A stretch of DNA of 64,000 bases from JARBAU01 sp040414675 (lineage in GTDB: Archaea; Thermoproteota; Nitrososphaeria; Nitrososphaerales; Nitrososphaeraceae). Every line of letters starts with the position of its first letter. Positions within the stretch are counted from its first letter, which is position 1. The stretch spans positions 86,237 through 150,236 of the forward strand of contig JBEDUN010000031.1 in the NCBI GenBank assembly GCA_040414675.1. The letters run 5' to 3'. The notes under the pieces were generated by a model, which saw only the letters and a program-made list of their open reading frames with translations, was not told where the DNA came from and made no database searches. Below, piece by piece: positions 9,413-18,107 of this stretch. The position numbers and the translations under genes are program-made.

Positions 9413-9931
9413 TTAGAGTTTTTCTGGTTTTACCTCGGCATCAACTGGGTTTTGTTTTTGAGCTTTCCCATTCTGAGGTGATTCATCAATCGTTGAAGAT
9501 GGTCTCAGCGCTGCTGATCTTAAACTGCGCCTAGTGATTTTGGTCAACATTTCTCTCATCTGTAACTTTTCTTCCTCTGATACTTTACCGTCGATCAGGT
9601 CAATTACAAAGAGCCACATTGTGGCTCCAATTTCGTTTTCCTTAAAAAGTGCATCTTGTTCCACTCTCCATTGACTCTTTCGGTGCCAATACCCAATTAT
9701 TATGCCCAAAGGTACATAGACAGCTATGAAAAGTAGGGCAAATCCCCAAATGCTATGAAATATCGAGCCTAGTACAGGCGCCTTGTCAATGAGTAACTTG
9801 TACTGAATAGTAATAAAGTTTGCAAAAGTCATTATAAAAATCAAATAAATACTATGTCCATTTCTGAAATCGAGCCATCTTCTTCTTACCCAATTTCCAG
9901 TAGCTTTACGTATTATCTCTTTTGTAAGCAT
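9413..9931 (-). CDS. Small membrane protein in the glycan island
   Basis: A protein of 172 residues with two or three membrane segments: about 26-46 (IYLIFIMTFANFITIQY) and about 57-80 (SIWGFALLFIAVYVPLGIIIGY). A soluble acidic/basic C-terminal half rich in K, E, R and P follows. I do not recognise a family. The 18-base spacing to the following glycosyltransferase gene suggests co-transcription. It could be a scaffold or regulator of the membrane-bound glycan machinery, but that is inference only. Confidence 0.6.
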   Translation of the reverse strand: MLTKEIIRKATGNWVRRRWLDFRNGHSIYLIFIMTFANFITIQYKLLIDKAPVLGSIFHSIWGFALLFIAVYVPLGIIIGYWHRKSQWRVEQDALFKENEIGATMWLFVIDLIDGKVSEEEKLQMREMLTKITRRSLRSAALRPSSTIDESPQNGKAQKQNPVDAEVKPEKL

Positions 9932-9976
9932 ACCTACGAGTAATGATCAATTTTACTGTTAAAATATGTTACGCAT

Positions 9977-11503
9977 TCAATCGGAGTTAGATAAATATAC
10001 ACCAGTGTTTGCCTTGGATGGGGAGATTTTCCAAACGTTTATGACCTTAGAGTTATAGACCTTGTCAATTATAGCTTCGGGTAGGTTCGGATTTTCTCCT
10101 TTAAATTCGATTAGATAACTGTCTTGAAATTTTATTTTCCGCAAATAATCTAATTCGTTCTCCTTGCTATTGAAAAAATGGTAGGTCCTGCCCTGGTTGA
10201 GCTCGATCTCCATCCAGCCTCTTAAATGACTCGGTCCGACTATAGTTGAATTTGGAGCAGTATTATTATTCATCCACTCTATTGCAGAAACAAGCATTTG
10301 GTTATCCTTTATATCGACTGAATTAAATTGCATACTGACTGGTTCAAACGATCCTATAGAACCCCGAACCATCTCATAAAGTATTAATGGGTTCCTATAT
10401 GGCAAAACAATATAACTTATTCCAATTATGCCAAATGTGACAATTACGATCAAAAGGATGGGACAAGTTGGTGTTGATCTTCGGACACTAATTTTTTTGC
10501 TTAAAATTATAAATCCATAACCAGAGAAGATAGAAAGCAAAATGCCTGCCAATATAATCCATCTATTGGCAACCAGCGAAGGGTCATTAGGAAACAGTAT
10601 CCACGAAAATGACCCAAAGATACTGATTACTAGTGGGACTTTCAATATTGCACTACCCTTGGCCAAGCGTAAGCCTAGCAGTGCTGACGGTATCAATAAA
10701 CCATTTACTACAAGAAATGAAATTAACAAATCATGTGGATTGTAAGATCCAGAATTTATACCTGCATTTAGAATCACAGATTGCCGAGATTCAACCAGCT
10801 TATACTTAAGATCGTTCCATAAGTTAGAGCTAGTGAACAAGGCTATAAAAAATATGCACAAAGCAACCACAGAACTCAAGACAGCGATTCTATTTCTAGA
10901 TTTGAACGCAAATATGAGCAGTGAAAGCGAGAACAATCCTCCGACCATTCTGTCTGATATCGCGATAATGGAGGACAAGATAATTGAAGCTACCAACTTC
11001 TTATTTGAATAATCACCTTTTCTGTTCGTGGAAATCAACGAGAATGCAATTAGCATTAGCGAAATCGAAAAAATATCTTTATGCAGATCCCATGTTGTAC
11101 GAAGGATCGCCAGTTGTACCATAACAAAAACAGAAAGGAAAATGCTCTCTGACACTCTGACTTTTAGGATTCTAATTCCAATCACGAATATCGAGACAGA
11201 AAAAATTCCAAACATGAATGCGGCCGAAACCAGCACAGTAATGTGTGGGGAGAATCCAGTTGCGATAGATAGTAAATGCAATAAATAAACATACAATGGA
11301 AATTCATGAAAAGTTGTATGCCAGTGAATATTGAAATTGTTCAGAACGGGTATGTAATAGTTGATCACATCATATCCTATTGGATATGGATAAGCGCTCA
11401 TCTCTGGAACGAGTCTGAGAAAAAAGCCAGCTGAAAAGACCAGCACAGCTGCACGAAATGGATTTGTTAAACCATGAAGAATTGATAAAGTGAGGGTTTG
11501 CAA
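9977..11503 (-). CDS. Polytopic membrane protein, GT-C/PMT-like
   Basis: A protein of 508 residues with roughly 11-12 hydrophobic helices over residues 1-390 and a soluble C-terminal domain of about 110 residues ending in the cell exterior or lumen equivalent. The N-terminal loop has YPIGYDVINYYIP and a later HWHTTFHEFP, resembling the acidic first loop of GT-C enzymes such as dolichyl-phosphate-mannose mannosyltransferases and oligosaccharide assembly proteins. The start is TTG. In the glycan island it would transfer or process lipid-linked sugars on the outer membrane face. Family-level assignment is tentative. Confidence 0.65.
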   Translation of the reverse strand: MQTLTLSILHGLTNPFRAAVLVFSAGFFLRLVPEMSAYPYPIGYDVINYYIPVLNNFNIHWHTTFHEFPLYVYLLHLLSIATGFSPHITVLVSAAFMFGIFSVSIFVIGIRILKVRVSESIFLSVFVMVQLAILRTTWDLHKDIFSISLMLIAFSLISTNRKGDYSNKKLVASIILSSIIAISDRMVGGLFSLSLLIFAFKSRNRIAVLSSVVALCIFFIALFTSSNLWNDLKYKLVESRQSVILNAGINSGSYNPHDLLISFLVVNGLLIPSALLGLRLAKGSAILKVPLVISIFGSFSWILFPNDPSLVANRWIILAGILLSIFSGYGFIILSKKISVRRSTPTCPILLIVIVTFGIIGISYIVLPYRNPLILYEMVRGSIGSFEPVSMQFNSVDIKDNQMLVSAIEWMNNNTAPNSTIVGPSHLRGWMEIELNQGRTYHFFNSKENELDYLRKIKFQDSYLIEFKGENPNLPEAIIDKVYNSKVINVWKISPSKANTGVYLSNSD

Positions 11504-11550
11504 ACTTTGTCGATCGTATGTGAGTTATTAAACCGCATTTATCAAGTCGT

Positions 11551-12765
11551 TCATAAACTCTCTGTTCCTTTTAAGTCCCGAGTGATAAACAATTTATACC
11601 ATATTTCTAAGCTCAATAGCTGAAGCAATTTGCTAATATATCTTTGATCTCCGGTGTCATCTACTTTTGATAAAGCATTGCGGTACCAGTCGTAGTCTAT
11701 AATTTTCTTCTCAAAAATTTGCCCATTTTCCATATTAGATATTGTGATTTCCCTGCCCTCTTTTGACCATAGTGCATTCAAATCCATACCAAATCCAATT
11801 TTTTCGTTTTCTTTGAAATTGTAATTGGAATTGCGTTTCAAGATCGTGCGTAACGGGATCTTCCCGACATTATTGGTAAAATCGTATTTCAAACTTGGAG
11901 GTATCATTAGAGAAATCCTCACTATTTCATCGTCCAAGAGAGGTGCCTCACCTTTAATATCAAAATGGTTAAAATATTTCTCATTTGTAGGTACAAAATC
12001 GTGCGATAACTTACCATTGTAATCTGCACATAATAACTGGTCTAGTGGCTCCAGCGCATTATTAAAGTATTTTTCAAAAATTTCGTATATAAATTGCCAG
12101 CTAAATTTCATGTTCTTTGTGAACATACCTTCTTGATCCGGTACCCAATCTCGCTCATGACATTGCAGATATGTCTTGGTCCTTTCTGATGGTGTAGATT
12201 TCGCTGTTATTGAAGAAAGATATTTTCTATATCTGAAAGTATATCCAGCAAATAACTCATCGCCACCGTCACCTGTAAATAGAATTTTAGAATTGGACTT
12301 TGCCTCCTTAATGAAATAATATTGATATATATTCCATCTCGGTTCTTTAATTATGCTAATCATTTTAACGAGATCTCGTAATGGATTATCTACAACGATA
12401 TGTTTGAAAGATGCCTCTCTGCTCTCCGATATCTGCTTAGCAATTAAGGGCTCATGATTATCATAGAAACCTACGGTGTAACTATTGATACTGATATTTG
12501 GAAATTCGTCCCGCAACAGAGAAAATATAAGATTCGAATCTACACCTGTACTTAATGCTATGGCAATTCTGTCAGCACCATTTGTCTCGACCGAGTTTCT
12601 AATAATATTCCGAATAGCCTTTTCTATTTGCAATGAATTAGGGATCGGGGTTTTACTCTTTCTACTGGCCAGAACTCGATCTGTTGTGACTTCTGATATT
12701 TTCGCTTGATCTTGCGAATGAAAAGGGTCGTATCTTAAAGTTAGCAGATTGCACAGGTTTAACAA
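11551..12765 (-). CDS. Asparagine-synthetase-type ATP-dependent amidotransferase domain, no glutaminase half
   Basis: A protein of 404 residues matching the C-terminal synthetase domain of AsnB. The PP-loop is LSTGVDSNLI (about 71-80), a variant of the usual SGGVDS. TGDGGDELFAGY near 175 is the conserved downstream signature. The N-terminal Ntn glutaminase with catalytic Cys2 is absent. The frame is open upstream for about 18 codons (SYDIFFKRQKYDLP precedes the TTG) but no ATG or GTG occurs before a TAA, so TTG is the best start. In a glycan island, relatives amidate sugar acids or attach amino groups, but free asparagine synthesis from ammonia is also possible. Confidence 0.75.
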   Translation of the reverse strand: MLNLCNLLTLRYDPFHSQDQAKISEVTTDRVLASRKSKTPIPNSLQIEKAIRNIIRNSVETNGADRIAIALSTGVDSNLIFSLLRDEFPNISINSYTVGFYDNHEPLIAKQISESREASFKHIVVDNPLRDLVKMISIIKEPRWNIYQYYFIKEAKSNSKILFTGDGGDELFAGYTFRYRKYLSSITAKSTPSERTKTYLQCHERDWVPDQEGMFTKNMKFSWQFIYEIFEKYFNNALEPLDQLLCADYNGKLSHDFVPTNEKYFNHFDIKGEAPLLDDEIVRISLMIPPSLKYDFTNNVGKIPLRTILKRNSNYNFKENEKIGFGMDLNALWSKEGREITISNMENGQIFEKKIIDYDWYRNALSKVDDTGDQRYISKLLQLLSLEIWYKLFITRDLKGTESL

Positions 12766-12886
12766 CGGTAAGTCGTACTTCTGCCTTTTAAAAAATATAT
12801 CGTAAGATCGACAAGGATTGAATTTGATTTAAATGGTCCTATTACTTATAAAATGTTAGGAATTTACAAATAAGTCAAATTTCGTC

Positions 12887-13768
12887 TCAGAAATTCTGTC
12901 GTTTATAAACCTTGTCCAGAATTCCTAATATTGTCTTGATGGAGTGATAGTCCTTTACATATTGAATACCTTCATTTGCTAGTTTATGCTGAAGGTGAAT
13001 GTCGTCCAATAGTGATAATAGGTCTCGCTTAAAATTTTTGGAATTCGTCCTTAATACAGGAGGCCTATACTTGTCATATAATTCATCAGAAACATAAGTG
13101 ATGACTGGCTTTCCAAGAGCCATGCCTTCGAGCTCAAATCGGCCGAACCAGCCAATATTTGGGATGATCTTTCCTATTACAATATCACATGTAGAAATCA
13201 TCCTCAGAGTCTCTTCGTGTGTTAGGCCCAGAATTCTAACTATTTCATAGTCTCCGGTATTTTGTAATGAATCTAAGATTTCGGAATACAAATCCTCATG
13301 TTCGTACATTCTATAGTAAGGATAATGTGCTAATCTAAGTTTAGCCTTTGGTAGATTTTCACTAATTGATATCTTGTTGTCTATACAAACAGGGGTAGGA
13401 AGCCATTGAGCATTGGGGGCGTACTGTAACAGGTCGGGTGTAGAGACTAGGCAAAATTCGGCATCAAATTTACCTCTTAGATCATCCCCATGATAATGTT
13501 TGATGTATACTTTTCCTTGGTTTCGTTTTTCCAAATTTACTTTTAAGGAACCGTAGGGGTAATGATAATGCCAAATATGGTATTCTTTCAATCTGTTAAA
13601 TATCTTCCACCTTGAAAATGGTGACATGTAATTCACCTTGATTCCCCCAAATTGCTTGTAGATCTTCTGATTGAATACATAAACATCCGATAAATGTCCC
13701 TGTAGCCTTTGAGACTTGGAAAGTTCAGTTCCTATCCCAGATATGTTGTTTATATGTGCAATTTTCAT
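12887..13768 (-). CDS. Short GT4-like glycosyltransferase
   Basis: A protein of 293 residues with an ATG start and MKIAHINNISGIGTELSK as its N-terminal acceptor-domain strand. HYHGDDLRG and LVSTPDLLQYAPNAQWLPTP match the equivalent blocks of the 8483-9394 protein. The donor domain has a GRFELEGMALGKPVITY segment, which fits the E-x7-E donor-binding signature. It is the first transferase in transcription order after the isocitrate-lyase-like gene. Both short paralogs probably act on the same glycan; sugars unknown. Confidence 0.75.
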   Translation of the reverse strand: MKIAHINNISGIGTELSKSQRLQGHLSDVYVFNQKIYKQFGGIKVNYMSPFSRWKIFNRLKEYHIWHYHYPYGSLKVNLEKRNQGKVYIKHYHGDDLRGKFDAEFCLVSTPDLLQYAPNAQWLPTPVCIDNKISISENLPKAKLRLAHYPYYRMYEHEDLYSEILDSLQNTGDYEIVRILGLTHEETLRMISTCDIVIGKIIPNIGWFGRFELEGMALGKPVITYVSDELYDKYRPPVLRTNSKNFKRDLLSLLDDIHLQHKLANEGIQYVKDYHSIKTILGILDKVYKRQNF

Positions 13769-13897
13769 AGCCTATTCAATTTGGGATAGGAATGATTGAT
13801 TTTGAACCTAATAATCATACGACTGTATCGAGAACTTGATGTTATCATGGAAATGTACAGAATTTGTCAAATTGTCTACTAGATTTTGAAATGCCAT

Positions 13898-14809
13898 TTA
13901 GTTATGCGTCGTATATTTCTCTTCAAGAGCTTGATACATCTGCAGATCTACTAAATTGTTGAAATTATCAAAAGTTGTCATATTATTTTTATATCTTCTA
14001 GTTGTACCTTTGCTTTTTAATTCCATGAATACATTGTTGATTGCATAGGTAGCTGCAAATAATCCCGATAGAGGGAAAACTGCAAGTCTATATCCAAGCT
14101 CTAGGAGTTGCTTTGAGTTAAGATTCGGCGTAACTCCTCCTTCAATCATATTTGCAACCAATGGCGCGTCGATTTCATTTGCAATTTTTTTCAACTCAGC
14201 AATTGATCTAGGTGCTTCGATAAATATTAGGTCTGCACCTGCCTCTTGAAATGCTCTGCCTCGTCTTATAGCTTCATCTATTCCGAGAGGCGCCCTGGAG
14301 TCAGTCCTCGCAACGATGACAAAGTCTTTACTGTGTCTTGCATCTACAGCCGCTCGCAATTTCGAGATATATTCTTCAGTGTTTATGACATCCTTGCCTT
14401 GCATATGACCACATCTCTTTGGCCATAGCTGATCTTCTATGAAGATACCTGCTGCGCCAATAGATTCTAAATTGCGAACAATCTTCCAAACAGTAAGTGG
14501 GTTGCCGTATCCGGTATCTATATCGACTATCACTGGTGAATTCACCGATCGAATTATTCGAGTTGCATTTTCAATAGTTTCGCCAGCATTCAAAAAGCCA
14601 TAATCGGGCATACCGAGCAGTGCAGCTGCAGAACCATAGCCAGTCTGAAACATTGCATCGAAACCAACTCTTTCTGCTATTTTTGCTGTCAAGGCGTCAT
14701 AAACTCCTGGAAGGACAAGAATCTCATTCTTATTCTCTATCCTTTCTCTCAAGGAACTCTTACTGTTCTTCTGTTTCTTCAATTGCTTTTGTCTAAAGGG
14801 AGATTGCAA
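13898..14809 (-). CDS. Isocitrate lyase/PEP mutase superfamily C-C lyase
   Basis: A TIM-barrel enzyme of about 303 residues. LVLPGVYDALTA opens the barrel; VDIDTGYGN at about 95-103 supplies the metal-binding aspartates; and KRCGH at 131-135 is the lyase loop with its catalytic cysteine. PEP mutases instead carry an EDK...NS motif, so phosphonate synthesis is not supported. Likely reactions are cleavage of 2-methylisocitrate or a related 2-hydroxy dicarboxylate, or oxaloacetate hydrolysis. The start is TTG and the first 25 residues are basic and unstructured. It lies at the upstream end of the glycan island but may be metabolically independent. Confidence 0.8.
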   Translation of the reverse strand: MQSPFRQKQLKKQKNSKSSLRERIENKNEILVLPGVYDALTAKIAERVGFDAMFQTGYGSAAALLGMPDYGFLNAGETIENATRIIRSVNSPVIVDIDTGYGNPLTVWKIVRNLESIGAAGIFIEDQLWPKRCGHMQGKDVINTEEYISKLRAAVDARHSKDFVIVARTDSRAPLGIDEAIRRGRAFQEAGADLIFIEAPRSIAELKKIANEIDAPLVANMIEGGVTPNLNSKQLLELGYRLAVFPLSGLFAATYAINNVFMELKSKGTTRRYKNNMTTFDNFNNLVDLQMYQALEEKYTTHN

Positions 14810-15154
14810 TTATTAAAGGATCTGCTGCTCATCCTAAGTTCCAATTTGGTTTGGTTACAAATCCATCCAATAGGGTTGGACATAAATGATCTCGAGTAAT
14901 TACGAATAGCTTGCATTTAGATAGTCACTAGATTGAATTTAATGTAATCTTATCAAAAATTTACCTTGTTGCAAACTTATTGGAAATCTTATATGGAATA
15001 TAAAAAATATATCATGCCTTATATCTAATCTTCACATTCACCTTTACATTTTTTAATAGTTCCGCTCGGTTTGAAGTCTGGGAATTAAAATGATATCTCG
15101 AGTAATCTAATATTTCAATTATTCACAATGTAGGCTAGGAAACTGTTATATGAA
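14810..15154. other. Gene-free divergent intergenic stretch
   Basis: About 345 AT-rich bases between two divergent genes. A TATA-like run around 14990-15020 could serve the rightward gene. I see no RNA gene or notable repeat. Confidence 0.4.
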
Positions 15155-15388
15155 TTGAAAGAAGTATTATGGGGAGCCTTGGATGATATAGATGCTTTGT
15201 CCAGATTAAAGAAGGATGCACTGGAGAATGAGGATCCAGTTGTGATAAAAACTATTATCGACACGATTGCAGCATTTGGTCGGGATGGAATAAAACCCAT
15301 TAGCGAGATCCTAAGTCATTCGAAAAATGAATCTGTAAAATTACATGGAATTAATGTAATCAGCCGTATACAGATGATAAATCCTTAG
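15155..15388 (+). CDS. Small HEAT-repeat-like protein
   Basis: The translation of about 77 residues forms two or three amphipathic helix pairs. NEDPVVIKTIIDTIAAFGRDGIKPI followed by SVKLHGINVISRI has the spacing of HEAT or PBS-lyase-type repeats used in protein binding. A TAG ten codons upstream leaves TTG at 15155 as the first usable start. No partner is adjacent. Function unknown. Confidence 0.55.
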   Translation: MKEVLWGALDDIDALSRLKKDALENEDPVVIKTIIDTIAAFGRDGIKPISEILSHSKNESVKLHGINVISRIQMINP

Positions 15389-15576
15389 ATCATGATCTAT
15401 TGTTCTACTAAATGACCTCTGCGAAGTAGTAGTTACCCTTTTTGAATTTGTCCACAATGTGATTGTGTTAGTAATATATCTTAATATAGATATTCCTAGG
15501 TCACGACTATAACAGCTGTCTCACCGAGGTTTGTTCAAATTGTATCGAGATTCATTCAATACATTATGGTCAAAAG

Positions 15577-15717
15577 CTAGTCGTTACTCGCCAGATACTC
15601 CCCAATAACAGAGCGCGCAGTCTCAGCAACTGTTGCCAGTCTCCTTTTCTTACGTTCATTATCTAGGTCGTTATACATCTCATCTGTCATTGCCACAGTA
15701 ACTTTCTTCATTGCCAT
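15577..15717 (-). CDS. 46-aa ribbon-helix-helix DNA-binding protein
   Basis: A short ORF starting MAMKKVTVAMTDEMYNDLD and ending GEYLASND. It has the RHH/CopG pattern: an N-terminal beta-strand (KKVTVAMT), a first helix (DEMYNDLDNERKKRR) and a second helix starting at the TVAETARSVIGEYL block. RHH dimers are usually autoregulators or antitoxins. It is divergent from the transposase with an 86-base gap. No toxin gene adjoins it, so a role as repressor of itself and of the transposase is the simplest inference. Confidence 0.75.
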   Translation of the reverse strand: MAMKKVTVAMTDEMYNDLDNERKKRRLATVAETARSVIGEYLASND

Positions 15718-15723
15718 GTAATT

Positions 15724-15739
15724 CTATTAACCGTTATAG
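15724..15739. promoter_or_regulatory. Candidate operator between RHH gene and transposase
   Basis: CTATTAACCGTTATAG is an imperfect palindrome (arms CTAT-AAC and GTTATAG with one extra base) just upstream of the RHH start. Similar CTATAG and TAATAG words recur up to the transposase start. RHH repressors commonly bind such short repeated half-sites; binding here is inferred. Confidence 0.4.
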
Positions 15740-15803
15740 ACTTATATAGCAACCTTTATAAATCTAATGCCAGCATTATATGGATGGTAATAGACTGCTA
15801 TAG

Positions 15804-17233
15804 ATGACCACTGAATTATCAGCAAGACAAATGCGCGGATTAGAAATCGCTAACACATTGGCACTACAAAGGCTAAACAAACTTACCTATAGAGTGCGTT
15901 CACAAACTGACCCAAACAAATCGTATATTGCGACTCAGACCTATAAGGAAGGTTGGATCTGCGAATGTCCAGATTATGTCTATAGGCATTTGGAATGTAA
16001 ACATATTCATGCCGTAAAGTTTAGCAAGCTACTGCGAAAGAAGATCTATCAAGACACTTTTGCGCCACTAGTCAATAGTGAAAACATCGTCAATTACAAT
16101 GCCATTGATATAGGCCAGATAGGGTGTCCCAAATGTCTAAGTGCTAATTATAAGAAATTCGGCATAAGACATAACAAAAACAGTGGCGACATTCAACGTT
16201 ATTTATGCAAAGCATGTAACTATCGCTATACAATAAACCCTGCTTTCGAGAATTCGAAGGCGTCTACTAAACTTATCACTGCTGCCGTTGATCTTTACTT
16301 TAAGGGTGTGTCACTGCGCAAGATTGCCGACCATCTTAAACAGTTCTATGGCTTTAAGATCAATTGCTCTTCTATCTGTAGATGGCTTAGCAAGTTTGGC
16401 AAAACCGTTCAACCGTATGTGGATAGTTTAGTGCCACAAGTCGGAGGAGTCTATCAAGTGGATGAAATGATGTTACACGTCCGAAAGGAAGATAATAAAA
16501 CGAAAATGGCTTTTTGAATAATCCAGAAAACCACACAAATAGGCAGTTTGACAATCATTATTCATGGCTCTGGAATCTCATGGATTCCTCTACTAGATTT
16601 TGGATTTGCTCCAGGATAAGTCAGAAACGCGACACTAAAGCAGGTGTAGCATTATTCAGGGAAATGAAAAAACGCGCTCCATTACCTTCCGCATTAATTC
16701 ATGACGGTTTACCAGCATATGACGATGCTTTTAACCAAGAATTATTTATTCTAAAAAGTCCAAGAGTTCAAAACGTTTGAAGTGTTGGCTCAGGACATCA
16801 AGGATTAAATTCGAAGATCGAAAGGCTGAACGAAACTGTAAGAGATAGGGAGACAGTCATGCATGGTCTGGATAAGGCCAAACCCACTCAGGACTTGGTG
16901 GATGCAATGCGTATTCATTATAACTTCATTAGACCTCATCAGGCATTGAAGAATCGAACACCAGCAGAAAAAGCTGGCATTGTATTGCCATTTAATGGAA
17001 ATAAAGTCGAATCATTGATGCGTCTAGCTGCGGTTAACAAGAACGAGTATGCGACCTTGTTAGGAATTCGTATAAACAAAGTTAAGATCATAAAAAATGA
17101 TACCTATACAGAGATTAAACCTATTCAATGGTTAAGCAAAAAAGAATGGCGCGAAATCAATGAAATATTATGCGAAATTGGTTTTGAATGGAAATCGTGC
17201 AATATCGATAGTTGTTGGATAAAGGTCAAGTAA
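15804..17233 (+). pseudogene. DDE transposase with SWIM finger and zinc ribbon, broken by frameshift and stop
   Basis: Joined, the pieces encode a transposase of about 476 residues. The N-terminus has a SWIM-type CxC...CxH finger (CECPDYVYRHLECKH), then a zinc ribbon (CPKC...CKAC), then an HTH (SLRKIADHL...CSSICRWL). The DDE core has D in VYQVDEMM, D in IHDGLPAYDD and E in NSKIERLN. The first frame ends at TGA after a T5 run near 16511-16515; the core continues in the -1 frame from there. A second, in-frame TGA at 16778-16780 interrupts between the second D and the E. It is IS6-like in core layout. No clear terminal inverted repeats were found. Confidence 0.8.
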
Positions 17234-17238
17234 GGGGA

Positions 17239-17589
17239 TTATTTTAATATTTTTCTAACGAATTTATCAAATTCTTTGAGAGCAAAGAGCATGAATACGA
17301 TTGCAATTACAACTACACTTCTAACATCAATTAACCAGATGCCGGAAAAGAGAAAAATAACAACATTTGAGGTTGCAAGTATTGCCGCAGCGAAAGCTCC
17401 GCATGCTACAATAACACTCAAAATTAGATCCCAGTTATACGTTGTCTCGGTTGGGATCAGCTCGGTCTTTATTAATGCAGGTTTGAGCATACTAGGATTA
17501 AATTTGTGCATTTTATAGAAAACAAACATACAGGTACCAACGAATGGTATGATCCAGATAATAGTACCTATTATGACCCAATTCGTCAA
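17239..17589 (-). CDS. Small membrane protein, translationally coupled to upstream broken gene
   Basis: A protein of 116 residues with about four hydrophobic segments (approximately 4-25, 52-72, 75-90 and 92-105) and a basic C-terminus. The TTG start overlaps the TGA stop of the upstream glycine-zipper frame as TTGA, a coupling arrangement. No family is recognised. It directly abuts the 3' end of the decayed transposase, so its transcript runs toward the mobile element. Confidence 0.55.
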   Translation of the reverse strand: MTNWVIIGTIIWIIPFVGTCMFVFYKMHKFNPSMLKPALIKTELIPTETTYNWDLILSVIVACGAFAAAILATSNVVIFLFSGIWLIDVRSVVVIAIVFMLFALKEFDKFVRKILK

Positions 17590-17860
17590 CTCTTGTTAAA
17601 CCTCGTAACTTCATCAGAATTATGTCGCTCGCTAGTTCCGCCGAGTAATGCACCTACCAACGCTCCGACAATTGCACCTACACCACCGGCGAGTAGCCCT
17701 ATCAGCCCCCAACTAATGCTCCTCCTGCGGTGTTTATATCAGAAGGCTCGGCGAAAACATTTTGTGGTGTATATTTGAGTGTTTGATGACATATTGGACA
17801 AGTTAAATAAAATAACTGTGGTAACTGACTACGAATTTTTACCCGACTAGAAACATAGAA
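17586..17860 (-). pseudogene. Zinc-knuckle plus glycine-zipper protein, frameshifted
   Basis: Reading leftward, one frame gives LFYLTCPICHQTLKYTP, then FAEPSDINTAGGALVGG and TGA. Adding one G to the GGGGG run at 17706-17710 continues into a glycine zipper (GLLAGGVGAIVGALVGALLGG) and a charged tail ending RFNKS. The combined product would be a small CxxC zinc-binding protein with a membrane-inserting glycine zipper. No ATG, GTG or TTG precedes the CxxC segment before an in-frame TAA, so the 5' end is also abnormal. Either it is a true pseudogene or a single base was missed. Confidence 0.5.
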
Positions 17861-18107
17861 TTATGACAATTAATACAAATCGCAAACAGTCTCATACAAT
17901 GCCATTTTAGTAGAATCTTAGGTGCCCTTATTAATTCTGACTTTATTATCTTACATATAGAATTAAGTTCTATAACATTATTTTATATGTGGGCTTTTAA
18001 GCTAACAGGCTCCCGATACGCAACACCTAGCACCCGTGGGCAACAGTGATTGAAAGAACCCGAGATTGTAGCAGGACTCAAGAGGAAAAAGATTATATCT
18101 GTCTCTA

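Noticed and set aside
13898..14809. PEP mutase and so a phosphonate pathway
   Set aside because: The active-site loop is KRCGH, typical of lyases, rather than the EDK...NS of PEP mutases, and no decarboxylase or methylphosphonate synthase gene is nearby.
15804..17233. Functional insertion sequence
   Set aside because: A second in-frame TGA between catalytic residues and the absence of visible terminal repeats indicate an inactive remnant.
17990..18070. GC-richer island before the PadR gene, possible structured RNA or tRNA remnant
   Set aside because: I could not find a tRNA T-loop, a convincing stem or a known RNA motif. It may be residue of the neighbouring mobile element.
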